64,000 bases of DNA from Williamsia sp. CHRR-6 (lineage in GTDB: Bacteria; Actinomycetota; Actinomycetes; Mycobacteriales; Mycobacteriaceae), in NCBI RefSeq assembly GCF_018474015.1, contig NZ_JAHCSG010000001.1, positions 806,001 through 870,000 of the forward strand. The letters are read 5' to 3'. The first letter of the stretch is position 1, and the number at the start of each line of letters is the position of its first letter. Below, piece after piece: positions 18,689-32,929 of this stretch. The notes below the pieces were generated by a model. That model was given only the letters and a program-made list of their open reading frames with translations. It did no database searches and was not told where the DNA came from. Both the position numbers and the translations under genes were made by a program.

Positions 18689-20335
18689 TCAACTCACGTT
18701 GATCTCGGGCCGATCCACCGGCACGGTGATCGTCGCCGCGGTCCGCATCGGCGAGTTCGGGGTGCTCACCGAGTCGGTCACCCGGATCTCGGTGCGCCAG
18801 TTCGTCGGGCTCAGCGTGGCCCGCGCGTAGCCACGCCGGGCGTTGCCGAACTTCACGTGGGGTGACGCTGCCGCGATCGCCTTTCCCTGCGAGTCGACGT
18901 CGGCACCGTCGCCCGCCGAGGAGATGGAGGTGGCGGAGATCTCCACGCCCTGCACCGGCGCGGAGGTGTCGACGTAATCACGCTTGAGTTCGGAGACCAC
19001 GGTGCGGTGGATGTCGCCGACGATCGAGGCCAGGTTGCTCACGCCGCGTTCCCGTGCCCCGTCGAGGATGCGGTGCCGCGACGCCTCGTAGCCGCCCCAC
19101 TGGTCGACGTCCACCTTGCGCTCGCCGCCGGTGGTCCGCGCGAGGTCGCTGATCACCGTCTGGTGCGCCAGGAACTTCCACCTCGATCGGGACGTGAACC
19201 CGTCGAGGATCCACTTCTCCTGTGCCGCACCGGTGATGGTCCGAGCCGGATCGGCGGTCACCGCATCCTGCTTGTGCACACCGTCTCCATCGGCCTGATC
19301 ACTGCGGTATTGCCGGGTGTCGAGCACCGAGAAGTCGACCAGGTCACCGAAGGTGAAGCGGCGGTATGCGTTCAGGTCCGGCCCCACCGGGCGCAGGTTG
19401 GCGCGCACCGGGGTGTTCTCCCACCAGGCCTTGAACGCGTTGGCCCGCCGCGCCAGGAACACCCGCGGGTCGACGTCGTCCTCGCTGATCTGCCCGGCCC
19501 AGTTGTTCTCCACCTCATGGTCGTCGAAGGCAGAGATGAACGGCGACGACGCATGTGCTGCAGCAAGATTCGGGTCAGACTTGTACAGTGCGTAGCGATC
19601 GCGGTAGTCCTCCAACGACATCTGCTCGTGGGTCACCGACTCCGGCCGTGGCTGCCCGGCCCGTGGTCCGGTCGCCGGGATCGGGTACTCGTAGATGTAG
19701 TCGCCCAGGAAGAACACGACATCAGGGGCGGCTTGGGCCAGGTCGGCCCATGCGGTGAACAGACCCTGATCCCAGCGCTGGCAGGAGGTCCAGGCGAAAC
19801 TCAGCGAGGACAGTGGCGCACCGAGCCGGGGTGCGGTACGGGTGCGGCCGACGGTGCTGCGATGTGGCCCAGCGATGAAGCGGTAGAAGTAGTCTCGAGC
19901 CGGATCGAGCCCGCGTACGTCCACGTGGACCGACCAGCCGTCGAGCTCGGTGGCCAGCTCTTGGCCGTTGCGGACGATCGAGGTGAACCGGGGATCGGTG
20001 GCCAGTTCCCAGCGCACCGCCACCGACCCCGGTGTCATGCCGCCGCGTGGTGCGGTCGGGTCGGTGGCCAACCGGGTCCACAACACGATCCCGTCGGGCA
20101 GTGGATCGCCGGAGGCCACGCCGAGACGAAACGGGTTGTCCCGGGGCGCTGGAGCGAAGAGGTCGGCTGACCCCTCGGCCGACGCCGTCCCCGGGCACAG
20201 CTGTGGGGTCATGGCGATGCCGGCCACCACGGCCGACCAGGTGAGGAAGCGACGGCGCGTGGTGCCCGCACGCAGGGTGCGGTCGGCGCCGACGGTCAGT
20301 GCGTGGGGCAGGGTTACACCATCGTGATCGGGCAT
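18689..20335 (-). CDS. phoD: PhoD-like phosphodiesterase/alkaline phosphatase, Tat-exported
   Basis: 548 residues from ATG 20335; an open frame further upstream to 20929 has no PhoD character and crosses the bgl promoter. A twin-arginine signal (TTRRRFLTWSAVV, about residues 23-35) directs folded export. A PhoD N-terminal Ig-like domain follows (FRLGVASGDPLPDGIVLWTRL), then the metallophosphatase core with FAWTSCQRW, FLGDYIYEY and DDHEVENNW ligand motifs, and IVGDIHRT near the end. Such Ca/Fe-dependent enzymes release phosphate from phosphodiesters outside the cell. Single gene; no Pho box was identified. Confidence 0.93.
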   Translation of the reverse strand: MPDHDGVTLPHALTVGADRTLRAGTTRRRFLTWSAVVAGIAMTPQLCPGTASAEGSADLFAPAPRDNPFRLGVASGDPLPDGIVLWTRLATDPTAPRGGMTPGSVAVRWELATDPRFTSIVRNGQELATELDGWSVHVDVRGLDPARDYFYRFIAGPHRSTVGRTRTAPRLGAPLSSLSFAWTSCQRWDQGLFTAWADLAQAAPDVVFFLGDYIYEYPIPATGPRAGQPRPESVTHEQMSLEDYRDRYALYKSDPNLAAAHASSPFISAFDDHEVENNWAGQISEDDVDPRVFLARRANAFKAWWENTPVRANLRPVGPDLNAYRRFTFGDLVDFSVLDTRQYRSDQADGDGVHKQDAVTADPARTITGAAQEKWILDGFTSRSRWKFLAHQTVISDLARTTGGERKVDVDQWGGYEASRHRILDGARERGVSNLASIVGDIHRTVVSELKRDYVDTSAPVQGVEISATSISSAGDGADVDSQGKAIAAASPHVKFGNARRGYARATLSPTNWRTEIRVTDSVSTPNSPMRTAATITVPVDRPEINVS

Positions 20336-20516
20336 ACGCTGAATCGTTGCCCCGGCTAATTGCGAGCGGTCAGCGCCCGGGTGGCGGGTCGGTGAACGTC
20401 TCTTGATCGCCAGATACATTAGTTGGCAACAGGTCTCGACTCCGGCAACCCTGGGTTCATCTCTCACCCGATACGTTCCGTCGGGCTGCGTGGGCCACCG
20501 ATCGCACGCGGAGTGG

Positions 20517-20545
20517 TTGCCAGTGAGCTGAGTCACGCCTATCGT
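20517..20545 (+). promoter_or_regulatory. bgl operon promoter with overlapping GlxR/CRP-like site
   Basis: TTGCCA (20517-20522) and TATCGT (20540-20545) are 17 bp apart, a good sigma-A promoter. AGTGA-N6-TCACG (20522-20537) matches the GlxR/CRP consensus TGTGA-N6-TCACA at all GTGA and TCAC positions. It sits inside the promoter spacer, which would suit repression by cAMP-GlxR. Start of transcription is predicted near 20552, 20 bp before the RAT. Confidence 0.55.
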
Positions 20546-20571
20546 GGGAGTCGGGCCAACGATGGCCCACA

Positions 20572-20635
20572 GGATTGTCACCCGACTCGAGCGGGGCAAG
20601 ACCTGAGCGGCCTCGCGCTGCTCGGGTCTTTTTTT
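20572..20635 (+). promoter_or_regulatory. RAT antiterminator site overlapping an intrinsic terminator (bgl leader)
   Basis: A LicT/BglG-type ribonucleic antiterminator runs from 20572 (GGATTGTCAC) to 20603 (GGGGCAAGACC). Its 3' end is shared with the left arm of a terminator: AAGACCTGAGC (20598-20608) pairs with GCTCGGGTCTT (20620-20630), followed by a T7 run to 20635. Binding of BglG (24106-24963) to the RAT would block the terminator and let the operon be read. The rest of the 20336-20720 gap holds the promoter and a small GGGCC/GGCCC hairpin (20553-20568). Confidence 0.9.
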
Positions 20636-20720
20636 GTGCCCGCTCGGGGCCGAGCGTATTCGGTTGTCGGGCATGGTCCTTCGGCCGCCACCTGGTCGAA
20701 CCCACGAGACGGAGGTCGCA

Positions 20721-24963
<4,243 letters not shown>

Positions 24964-25000
24964 GGTACGTGGGTCCTGACCGATGTGCGTCACGTACGGG

Positions 25001-26101
25001 TCAGAAGTCGACGAAGTCGGAGATCAACCAGTCTCCGTTGACCCGCGCCACCGAGACCTGATACCGCTTGGTGCCGCTGCCGGCTGCGGTTTGCCCGTCG
25101 GTCTGACTGAACAGCAGGTTCACTATCAACACCGCCTTGTCACCGTCGATCGAACGCACACCGACGGTGTCGACCCGACAGTCCACCGCGCCCTGGGTGA
25201 GCCCGGCCTGGGTCAACGCATCGCGAACGCTCTTGCTGTACTGGCCGAACCGCTGAGCTGCGGTACCGGTGACGTTGCCGCGGGCGTTGCGCTCCCACTC
25301 GTCGAGCTTGTCGTACTTGACGCCGAAGATCGAGCAGATACGCGACTTGGCCTGGCCGCTGATCTCGTTGGTCAACGCGGAGTCGACGAACGCCTTGTTC
25401 GACCCGATGGACACGCCCGGCTTACTCGTCGCGATCAATCCGATCACCGCGATCACCGCCGCGGCCACCGCCAGCGCGATGACTGTCTTCCAGGTCGGCC
25501 GGCGACGCACGCGACTGGTGGCCGGAACGGGCACGCGTTCGATCGCAGGCCGGGTGGCCGCCGGTTTGATGGTGGACACGCGTGCCGCCGGCGGCCGCTT
25601 CTTGCCACGCGGCCCTGCAGGTGGCTTCGCCAGCGAGATGGACCCGGTGGCGGGGGCCGCGTCGAGGGCGGCCGCGTCGGTGTCGGGGGCAGGAGCATCG
25701 GCCTCGGTGACAGCAGTGTCGGCCTCGCCGGCGGCGAGACTGATGGCAGCCGTCTCGGCCGTTTCGGCACCCTGGGTGTCGGAGAGATCGTCGGCGGCGG
25801 TGGGCGGCGGCGCCTTCTTCGCCGGGGCCGCAGCCTTTTTCGCCGCCGGCATCACCTTCTTCGCCGGGGCCGCAGCCTTCGTGGCCGGAGTCCCAGCCTT
25901 TGTGGCCGGGGCGACCTTTTTGCCTGGAGTCCCAGCCTTTGTGGCCGGGACGACCTTCTTGCCTGGAGTCCCAGCCTTCGTGGCCGGGACGACCTTCTTG
26001 GCCGGGGTGGGCGCAGTGTGCTCACCTGCGGGTGTGCGTCCGGCGACCTTCGGGGTCCGGCGCGGAGGGGTGGCCTTGCGGGGCGGGCGGGGTCGGGTCA
26101 T
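25001..26101 (-). CDS. Mce-associated membrane protein with Lys/Ala/Pro-rich N-terminal repeats
   Basis: 366 residues. The first 200 residues are disordered and basic, with three near-identical 13-residue units (KKVVPATKAGTPG) followed by degenerate AAPAKK units. A single membrane segment (VIALAVAAAVIAVIGLIAT, about 212-230) precedes a C-terminal domain of the Mce-associated (Mas) type that ends VNGDWLISDFVDF. It lies at the end of the mce operon, 2 bp after the other Mas gene. Mas proteins are thought to stabilise the Mce complex at the membrane. The repeat tail could bind anionic cell-wall polymer or DNA, which is speculation. Confidence 0.8.
   Translation of the reverse strand: MTRPRPPRKATPPRRTPKVAGRTPAGEHTAPTPAKKVVPATKAGTPGKKVVPATKAGTPGKKVAPATKAGTPATKAAAPAKKVMPAAKKAAAPAKKAPPPTAADDLSDTQGAETAETAAISLAAGEADTAVTEADAPAPDTDAAALDAAPATGSISLAKPPAGPRGKKRPPAARVSTIKPAATRPAIERVPVPATSRVRRRPTWKTVIALAVAAAVIAVIGLIATSKPGVSIGSNKAFVDSALTNEISGQAKSRICSIFGVKYDKLDEWERNARGNVTGTAAQRFGQYSKSVRDALTQAGLTQGAVDCRVDTVGVRSIDGDKAVLIVNLLFSQTDGQTAAGSGTKRYQVSVARVNGDWLISDFVDF
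25887..26003 (-). repeat. Three 39-bp tandem repeats inside the Mas gene
   Basis: Near-identical 39-bp units begin at 25887, 25926 and 25965 and encode the 13-residue KKVVPATKAGTPG motif. The period is a multiple of three, so copy number can change without a frameshift. Confidence 0.9.
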
Positions 26102-26103
26102 GG

Positions 26104-26892
26104 TCAGTTGCCTCCCGGCGCGGCCGGCACCTGCGGGGCGGCGGGAACCTGCGGTGCGGCCGGATCGGCGGGCGCAGCCGGTGCCGCCGGATCGGGGGTT
26201 GCCGCGGGGGCGGCCGGGTCCGGGCTTGCCGCGGGGGCGGCCGGGTCCGGGCTTGGCGCGGGGGTGCCCGCAGCCGGATCCGTGGTGCCCGGGTTGTCGA
26301 TGGCCACCGCATCAAGCGGTTGGATGTTGCTGGCCTTCCACGCCGATCCCTGCTTGGTCACCTCCACCTGGAAACCCATGGACTGGGTGGAGGGCTGCTC
26401 ACCTGGCCGGGCCGCAGTCACCTCGAGGAACACCACGGTCTTGGCGGTCTTGTCTTCGGTGTCGAGTTCGACGACCGCGCTGCGGACCAGCTTGGCCGTC
26501 AGCTTGGCCGGGTCGGTACCGGTGGCTGCCTTCTGGATGGCCCCGAACCCGTCGCTGCCGAGCAGCTGGGTGCGCGCGTTGCCGGTCACCGATTCGCGAA
26601 GCCGCTTCTGGTAGGCGGCCGAATCTTTCAGATCGATGTTGAGGACGTTGAGCATGGCCTGTTCGGCTCCACTGAGGGCGTCGTCGCGCGCAGTCTGCAC
26701 GGGCTCCCGGTTGAATGCGGCGTCGTACCAGCGGTAGCCCGACACCGCGGCGAACACCACTGCCGCGACCAACGCCACCACAGCCGCAGCTGTCGCCAAG
26801 GGCAGTCCTAGGCGGGACAAGGCGCTGGGCTTCTCATCGGTCTCGGTATCGGTGCTCACCGCTGGGGTGCGCACGGAATCAGATTTCTTCAT
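26104..26892 (-). CDS. Mce-associated membrane protein (Mas) with Pro/Ala-rich tail
   Basis: 262 residues. A charged N-terminus precedes one membrane segment (about residues 32-52), then a Mas-type extracytoplasmic domain containing the WYDAAFNREPVQTARDDAL-like entry and QVEVTKQGSAWKASNIQPLD. The last 55 residues are PDPAAPAA-type repeats that may span cell wall. It lies 63 bp after mceF in the same direction and belongs to the mce operon. Function is inferred from position and fold type. Confidence 0.8.
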   Translation of the reverse strand: MKKSDSVRTPAVSTDTETDEKPSALSRLGLPLATAAAVVALVAAVVFAAVSGYRWYDAAFNREPVQTARDDALSGAEQAMLNVLNIDLKDSAAYQKRLRESVTGNARTQLLGSDGFGAIQKAATGTDPAKLTAKLVRSAVVELDTEDKTAKTVVFLEVTAARPGEQPSTQSMGFQVEVTKQGSAWKASNIQPLDAVAIDNPGTTDPAAGTPAPSPDPAAPAASPDPAAPAATPDPAAPAAPADPAAPQVPAAPQVPAAPGGN

Positions 26893-26955
26893 CGCAGGCC
26901 ACTGTAACCATCGAAGCTGTGTGCGCCATCACCCGCGCGAACGCAGGTGGTGGGC

Positions 26956-28203
26956 TCACTTCTGCCGAACGCCCAGCAATGCGGCCAGCTGGGTGGCCAG
27001 TGGGTTGAGGTCCAACTTGTCCGGATCACGCTTGGGGAGCGAATCCCACGGCTGTGCGATGTAGGGGTCTGAGTACTTCGCGTTCTGGGCACCGCGCACA
27101 CTGGTCGGATTGCCCTGGGCCACAGCACACTTCGCGTTGGTGTTGAAGGGGAAGTCGTCGTAGCGGATGTCGAAGTCGGGGTTCTTCTTCTTCATCTCGT
27201 CGATCATCTTCTGGGTGCCCTCGTACCCGAGCGTGCACGACGGCGGGTTGTTGGTCTCCAACACGATGCCGAAGTGGATGGTGCCATCTCCCGGGGCGGG
27301 AGAATAGCTGCCGGTGGACAACGCCCCCACCATCGCCAGCACCGGCGAGATGCCGCTGTAGGTTCCCTTCACGTTGCGCACGTCGAGCGCGAGGTTGCGC
27401 ACTGCGGTGGTGATGTCGCCACCGCTGCGCGTCAGCAACGCCGAGAGCTGCGTCGCCGAGGTGGTGCCGGTGGTCAGCAGACGCCGCAGGTCAGGATCGC
27501 TGGTGGCCAGCTGCGCGGTGATCAGGCCGAGGTTCTTCGACCAGTCCAGGATCGCATCGGACACGTCGGCCTGCGTACCCAGCACGGTGTCGGCGTTACG
27601 GATCAGCGAGATGGTCTGGGGCAGGTTGTCGTTGCCCGATCTCGACAGGTTGACCAGCGAGTCGACGAGGTTCTTCAAGTTCTCCGCGCGGCCGTTGAAC
27701 GCCTTGCCCAACTCGGTGACCACCGTGTTGAGGTCGTCCAGCGGAACCGACGAGGTGAGGTCGATGGCACTGGAGAGCACGTCTTGCACCGGCACCGGGA
27801 TGGGCTGGTCGCCGATGCCGACGCTCGAGCCGTCCTTGAGGAAGGGACGTCCCGCCGAGGTGGGGCGCAGGTCCACATACTGTTCACCGATGGCCGACCG
27901 GTTGGCCACGACCGCCTTCGCCGACGCCGGGATCTTCGGCCCGCCGGACTCGAGCTTCATGACCACCCGGACCCCGTCACGCTGCAGTTTCAGCGACGAC
28001 ACCCGTCCCACGGGCACACCCTGATAGGTGACCTCGGCGTTGCTGAAGATGCCCCCGGAGTCCGGGAAATCGGCGTTGACCGTGTAGTAGCCGACCCCGA
28101 CGAGGCGACCGAGCTGCGCGTACTTGGCGCCTACGTAGACCACCGCCAGCACACCAACCACGGTGAACGCGATCAGCTGCCAACGCACCAGCTTGGACAT
28201 CAT
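26956..28203 (-). CDS. mceF: MCE family protein MceF
   Basis: 415 residues from ATG 28203, which overlaps the mceE stop by ATGA (a second ATG lies at 28200). One N-terminal membrane segment (about residues 10-27) is followed by the MCE/MlaD domain (residues 40-120, with SGGIFSNAEVTYQGVPVGRV) and long helices that in the solved Mce complex build the tunnel across the periplasm. The sixth and last Mce subunit of the operon. The lipid carried is not revealed by the sequence. Confidence 0.92.
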   Translation of the reverse strand: MMSKLVRWQLIAFTVVGVLAVVYVGAKYAQLGRLVGVGYYTVNADFPDSGGIFSNAEVTYQGVPVGRVSSLKLQRDGVRVVMKLESGGPKIPASAKAVVANRSAIGEQYVDLRPTSAGRPFLKDGSSVGIGDQPIPVPVQDVLSSAIDLTSSVPLDDLNTVVTELGKAFNGRAENLKNLVDSLVNLSRSGNDNLPQTISLIRNADTVLGTQADVSDAILDWSKNLGLITAQLATSDPDLRRLLTTGTTSATQLSALLTRSGGDITTAVRNLALDVRNVKGTYSGISPVLAMVGALSTGSYSPAPGDGTIHFGIVLETNNPPSCTLGYEGTQKMIDEMKKKNPDFDIRYDDFPFNTNAKCAVAQGNPTSVRGAQNAKYSDPYIAQPWDSLPKRDPDKLDLNPLATQLAALLGVRQK

Positions 28204-29531
28204 CGTCCCGGTGCTCCTGTCTTCGGTGCCGGGGCCTTGGCCGGGGCTTTGGGAGCCGGCTTGGGGCCGAAGAGCATCCCCAGCGGACCGCTCAGCGGCG
28301 ACTGGTTCTTCTTCGGGGCCGGCAGCACCGGATACCGACCACCCGACGGCGGCGTGTTGGGGCCGGGGCGAGCGTTGAGCAGCGGCAGCAACGTCACCGT
28401 CGGCCAACCCGCCCGCGGGCCGTTGCCGTTGGTGTAAGGGTTGCGCGGGTCGAGCACCGGCTGCGGACCTGAGCCCACCGGCTGGTAGCGCGGCTGCGGC
28501 TGCCCCACACCGAGCGCCTCGAGCTGATTGAGCAGACGCAGGTCGACCGTGGCGAACAGGTTGGTCGAGTCACCACGCACACCCGGAAGCAGCTGGTCGG
28601 GGAACGGATAGGTGGGCAGCAGCGGCAGCGCCGTGATGATGTCGGGCGCCGCCTTTGCCAAGGCCTGCAGCGTCGGCCGCAGCGACCGCAGGTCGGTGAT
28701 GATCTCCTCGCGCGCCCGCCCGAGGATGTCCACACCCACCTGGCCCAGACCGTCGAGCTTCTGCAGCAGGGTGACGAACTGTGGACGCTGATCCTCGAGC
28801 ACCTTCACCCCCGCGGGCAGCTGATCGAGGATCCGGTTGATCTGCGTGGTCTGCGCCTGCGCGCGGGTGGACAGCGTGGCCAGACCGTCGATCGCCTTGG
28901 TGATGTCGGCCTTCTGGTCGTTGAGGCTCTTGATCAGCTTCTCGGTCTGGTTGAGCAGCGAGTTGACCGTCTTGCTGCGGGACCCGCCGAGCGCGATGTT
29001 GAGTTCCTTGACCACCGGCGTCAGCTGGGCGATGCCGCCACCGTTGAGCAGCATCGACAACGCACCCAGCACCTGTTCGATGTCGGTGGCGGTGCCGGTG
29101 CGCAGCACCGGGATCGGGGTTGCCGAGTCCTGACGGGGCGCGGAGCTGCGCAGTTCGGGATCGCTCAGCGAGATGAACTTCTCACCCAAGAGGTTGGTCT
29201 GGGCGACCTTGGCCTGCGACTTGGTCGACAGGTCGATGGTCCGCTTGACCGACACCTCGATCTGAGCCGACCACCCGTCGGGCGCCACCTCGACCTTGGT
29301 CACCTTGCCCACCGTCACGCCGTCGAACTTGACCGCCGACTGCGGCACGAGGTCCAACACGTCGTTGAACTGGATCTTGTAGGAGCGCGGGTTGTCGCCG
29401 GTGTCGGCGCCGCCGGGCAGCGGCAACGAGTAGATGCCCCCGGATGAACACCCGGTCACCATCACCGCGGTGGCCACCGAGACCACGCCCAGCGCGACTG
29501 CCGCGCGCCGTGGGAGATCGAATCGCGTCAT
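28200..29531 (-). CDS. mceE: MCE family lipoprotein MceE
   Basis: 443 residues. The signal peptide ends in a lipobox VTGC (Cys27), as in other MceE (LprK-type) subunits, so it is anchored by lipid. The MCE domain (about residues 45-130, with SAVKFDGVTVGKVTKV) is followed by the helical region and a proline-rich C-terminal tail (GPRAGWPTV to PKAPAKAPAPKTGAPGR). Separated from mceD by 3 bp and overlapping mceF. Confidence 0.93.
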   Translation of the reverse strand: MTRFDLPRRAAVALGVVSVATAVMVTGCSSGGIYSLPLPGGADTGDNPRSYKIQFNDVLDLVPQSAVKFDGVTVGKVTKVEVAPDGWSAQIEVSVKRTIDLSTKSQAKVAQTNLLGEKFISLSDPELRSSAPRQDSATPIPVLRTGTATDIEQVLGALSMLLNGGGIAQLTPVVKELNIALGGSRSKTVNSLLNQTEKLIKSLNDQKADITKAIDGLATLSTRAQAQTTQINRILDQLPAGVKVLEDQRPQFVTLLQKLDGLGQVGVDILGRAREEIITDLRSLRPTLQALAKAAPDIITALPLLPTYPFPDQLLPGVRGDSTNLFATVDLRLLNQLEALGVGQPQPRYQPVGSGPQPVLDPRNPYTNGNGPRAGWPTVTLLPLLNARPGPNTPPSGGRYPVLPAPKKNQSPLSGPLGMLFGPKPAPKAPAKAPAPKTGAPGR

Positions 29532-29534
29532 GGT

Positions 29535-30800
29535 CTACCCACCTGTCAATCCGGGTGACGGCGTTCCGGGAACGGTTCCGGGCACAGGTCCACGCTTCTG
29601 CTGGTTCTCGCCGCTCATGATGCCGAACGGCAGGTTCAGAGTTGGGGTCATCGAACCCTTGGTGATCTGGGTGGCGATGGCCGAACACTGGTTGAGCAGC
29701 GGGCGCAGCGTCTTGCTGAACTGCTGGAACTGCGGGTCGCCGGGCTTGAGCTTGCCAAGGTCGAGCAGCTTGCAGCCGGCGCCGGCGAGGTCCTGCAACT
29801 CCGGCAGCACCACACGCAGGTCGAGGGTGCCCGACTCGGCGTTGTAGGCGTTGATGAGGTTGTTGATCGTCACCGGAAGGACGGTCAACAGTTCCTTCTG
29901 CGAGTCGGTGGTGTCGGCCAAGGTCTGGGTGGTGGGGATCAGTTCCTTGACCCGATCGCCGAGGGCGATCCGGTTGTCCTGGACGAACCCGGCCACGTCG
30001 CCCAGGGCGATCGACAGCTTGTTCAGCGCCTGACCCAGTTGCTGGCGTTCGCCGGAGAGGAAGCCGGTGAACGACGCGAGCTGGGTGTTGAACTGGCGCA
30101 CCTGGGCGTCGTTGTCGGCCAACGCCTTGACGAACACGTCGAGGTTCTTGATGGTGTCGACGATGTTGCCGCTGGAGTCGCTGAGCGTGGTGGCGGCCTT
30201 CGACAACTGCTCGATGGTCTGACCGAGCTTCTCACCGTTGCCGCCGAGGTTGGCCGCGCCGGTCTTGATGAGCTGGCTCAGCGCTCCGTCCTTGTTGGCG
30301 CCGTTGGGCCCGAGTGCGGTCGACAACTTCTGCACGCTCGCATAGAGCTGGTCCACCTCCACGGGGACCATTGCCTTGTCCTCGCCCAAGGTGATCCGGC
30401 TACCGGCCTTGGGGCCCTCGGAGTACGTGGGGGTGAGCTGGATGTAGCGGTCTGCTACGAGGGACGGAACCACCTGCACGGCCCCCACATCGGCGGGCAG
30501 GTCGTTGTCGCCGTCGATGGTCAACTTCACCCGGACGCGATCACCCTGCGGGGTGACCGAATCGACGGTGCCCACCTTGACCCCGGCGATACGCACGTCG
30601 GTGCCCGGGTAGATGCCCACCGAGCTCTTGAAGTAAGCGGTGATCTTGGTCTGGTTGATGGTGCTGAACAACCACCACAGGGAGCCGACCACGACCAGGG
30701 CCAGCACCAGACCGATCACCCCGATGACGATGTGGCGCGGGGTGAACCACCGTCCGGGACCGGCCGAGTCGCGCAGATCGTGTTGCGCTGCGGACATCAT
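29535..30800 (-). CDS. mceD: MCE family protein MceD
   Basis: 421 residues. Single membrane anchor at about residues 25-46, MCE domain from about residue 58 ([24 protein letters not shown]), then long helical segments and a Pro-rich end. ATG 30800 overlaps the mceC stop by ATGA. A subunit of the hetero-hexameric Mce ring with MceA-C, E and F. No missing landmark was noticed. Confidence 0.92.
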   Translation of the reverse strand: MMSAAQHDLRDSAGPGRWFTPRHIVIGVIGLVLALVVVGSLWWLFSTINQTKITAYFKSSVGIYPGTDVRIAGVKVGTVDSVTPQGDRVRVKLTIDGDNDLPADVGAVQVVPSLVADRYIQLTPTYSEGPKAGSRITLGEDKAMVPVEVDQLYASVQKLSTALGPNGANKDGALSQLIKTGAANLGGNGEKLGQTIEQLSKAATTLSDSSGNIVDTIKNLDVFVKALADNDAQVRQFNTQLASFTGFLSGERQQLGQALNKLSIALGDVAGFVQDNRIALGDRVKELIPTTQTLADTTDSQKELLTVLPVTINNLINAYNAESGTLDLRVVLPELQDLAGAGCKLLDLGKLKPGDPQFQQFSKTLRPLLNQCSAIATQITKGSMTPTLNLPFGIMSGENQQKRGPVPGTVPGTPSPGLTGG

Positions 30801-31840
30801 CCGGTCGCCTCCGTTCCACCGATGTTGAGATTGCGGGTCCGGTTGGGCGGACGCAGCGTGTTCTGCGCGGGCAGACCCGGCGGCAGGATGTTGGTGATCA
30901 CCGAGTCGAACCAGCGGCCGTTGCCCAGCACGTTGGCGTAGAGCCGGTAGAACGGCGCGAGGTTGATGATCGCCGACCGCAGGTTCTTGTCCTGCTTGCG
31001 CAGCAAATCGGTGACGCCCTTGAGCGACTCCAACGCCGGCCCGATCTGCTTCTCGTTGTCACGAACGATCCCGGTCAGCGTGGTCGAGAGCTGGGTGGTG
31101 CTGCTCAACAACCGCGAGATCGATTGCTGCCGGTTGTTCAACTCCGCCAACAGATCTCCCGCGCCGGCGATCAACCGGGTGAACTCGACGTTGCGGTCGG
31201 CGAGGATCTTCGACGTGCCCTTGGTCGCCTCGAGCAGCTTGCGCACCTCGTCATCGCGACTGGCGATGGTGGAAGACAACCGGGTCAGCCCGTCGAGTGA
31301 GTTGCCAAGTTCTGCCGGGGTACCGGCAAACGCGGCGGACAGCGTCCGGAAGCTGGTGGCGAGCTGATCGGAATCGACGTCCTTGATCTGCTTCGACGCG
31401 GCGCTGAAGGCATCGATGACGTCGAACGGGGACGTGGTCTTGGTGATCACCTTGTTCGGGTCGGCCTGCTTGTCGCCGCTGGGATCGACGGCCAGGTACT
31501 TCTGACCGAGCACGGTCTTGATCTGGATGGACGCCGAGCTGTTGTTGCCGATCCAGGTGTTGGCGACCGAGAACTTCACCCGCACCTTGTTGTCGTGCAG
31601 GGCGACGCTGGTCACCGAACCGACCTTGATGCCCGCGACCCGCACCTCACTGCGCGGTTTGAGTCCGGCTGCTTCGCTGAAGTCGGCCGTGTAGATGGTC
31701 GAGGCGCCTACCAGGGGAAGGCTGCCGAGATAAAACGACGACACCGCCGCCATCAGCAAGATGAGCACGCCCATCGATCCGATGCTCACCGGGGTACGCC
31801 GCGGTGCGTCCGGGCGTTTGTTGACTTTCTGATCAGCCAT
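30797..31840 (-). CDS. mceC: MCE family protein MceC
   Basis: 347 residues, shorter than the other five subunits. Membrane anchor near residues 18-42, MCE domain (about 46-125, [21 protein letters not shown]) and helical region, without the long proline-rich tail often seen in MceC. It starts 15 bp after mceB and overlaps mceD. Confidence 0.92.
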   Translation of the reverse strand: MADQKVNKRPDAPRRTPVSIGSMGVLILLMAAVSSFYLGSLPLVGASTIYTADFSEAAGLKPRSEVRVAGIKVGSVTSVALHDNKVRVKFSVANTWIGNNSSASIQIKTVLGQKYLAVDPSGDKQADPNKVITKTTSPFDVIDAFSAASKQIKDVDSDQLATSFRTLSAAFAGTPAELGNSLDGLTRLSSTIASRDDEVRKLLEATKGTSKILADRNVEFTRLIAGAGDLLAELNNRQQSISRLLSSTTQLSTTLTGIVRDNEKQIGPALESLKGVTDLLRKQDKNLRSAIINLAPFYRLYANVLGNGRWFDSVITNILPPGLPAQNTLRPPNRTRNLNIGGTEATG

Positions 31841-31855
31841 GGTTGTCCTCCTCCC

Positions 31856-32929
31856 TCACTTCGGCGGCTTGTCGTCGGCCCAGCACCGTGTGGCCACGTT
31901 GGTGTAGAGCACGTAGTTGATGTCGGGCAGCGGGATCAACGGCTGACTCAGCAGCGTGGACTTGCCGTTGCCCGCCGAGATGTCCAGGCCGCAGAGGTAG
32001 AACTGGAACCACGAACCGAACGTCGCCGCGCGGCCGATCTTCTGGGCCTTGATGGGCAGGTTGGTCAGTGTCTTCTCCACCTCGCCGCGACGATCGTTGA
32101 TCGTGTCGCTCAGCTGCTTGAGGCCTGCGATGGAGCCCTGCAGGGACGGTCCGACCGGGGTCAGGATCGAGCTGGTGACCGAGGTCAGGTTCGACACCGA
32201 GGTGATGGCCGAACCAACCGAGTTCTTCTGCGCGGCAAGGCCACTGACGAACTTCTCGGTGGTGGTCAACAGGGTGGTCAGCTCGTCGTCGTGCTGGTTG
32301 ATGTTCTGCAGCACCGCGCCGAGGTTGGTGATCAGTTCCCCGATCACCCGGTCCTTGTCGGCGATGGTGTTGGTCAGCTCGGCGGTGTTGGACAGCAGGC
32401 TGGTGATGGTGCCGCCCTCACCCTGGAACACCTGGATGATCTCGTTGGCCAGCTTGTTCACGTCGTCGGCCGACAGGTCCTGAAACAGCGGCTTGAACCC
32501 GTTGAACAACTCGGTCAGGTTCACCGCCGGGTGGGTCTGTGACAGCGGGATGGTCGACCCCGCCGAGATGGTGGAGTCGATGTCACCGGGACCCTTCTCC
32601 AGGGCGACATATCGCAGACCGGTCAGGTTGCGGAACCGGATGAACGCCTGCACCCCGTCGGGCAACCGTTTGCGGTCGATCGAGAAGGTGACCTTGGCCT
32701 TGTTGCGGTCGTAGATCTTCACGTCGCGCACCTCGCCGACGCGTACACCGGAGATGCGCACGTCGTCGCCGGGGTTGAGAAGGGCGGCGTCGGTGAAGAT
32801 CGCCTTGAAGTCGTTGCCGCCGCCGGTACCGGAGTTGGCGATGGTCACCCCGAGTGTGGCCGTCGCGATCACGGTGATCACCGTGAACACGATCAGTTTG
32901 ATCAGCGGCGAATAGAAGTTGTTCTTCAC
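31856..32929 (-). CDS. mceB: MCE family protein MceB
   Basis: 357 residues. Membrane anchor at about residues 10-30, MCE domain (about 40-120, DAALLNPGDDVRISGVRVGEV) and helical region, ending in a short segment with a conserved Cys pair (LCGLD and RCWADD). ATG 32929 overlaps the mceA stop. Part of the same complex as the flanking genes. Confidence 0.92.
   Translation of the reverse strand: MKNNFYSPLIKLIVFTVITVIATATLGVTIANSGTGGGNDFKAIFTDAALLNPGDDVRISGVRVGEVRDVKIYDRNKAKVTFSIDRKRLPDGVQAFIRFRNLTGLRYVALEKGPGDIDSTISAGSTIPLSQTHPAVNLTELFNGFKPLFQDLSADDVNKLANEIIQVFQGEGGTITSLLSNTAELTNTIADKDRVIGELITNLGAVLQNINQHDDELTTLLTTTEKFVSGLAAQKNSVGSAITSVSNLTSVTSSILTPVGPSLQGSIAGLKQLSDTINDRRGEVEKTLTNLPIKAQKIGRAATFGSWFQFYLCGLDISAGNGKSTLLSQPLIPLPDINYVLYTNVATRCWADDKPPK

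Noticed and set aside
18374-18865. Open frames encoding RHGRRGVSARS-type repeats across array B
   Set aside because: They arise because the 22-bp repeat shifts frame each unit; no ribosome site, no domain, and frames exist on both strands.
24964-25000. Terminator between bglG and the Mas gene
   Set aside because: GTACGTG and CACGTAC could pair over a 22-base loop, but the stem is only 7 bp and there is no U-run; not strong enough to list.
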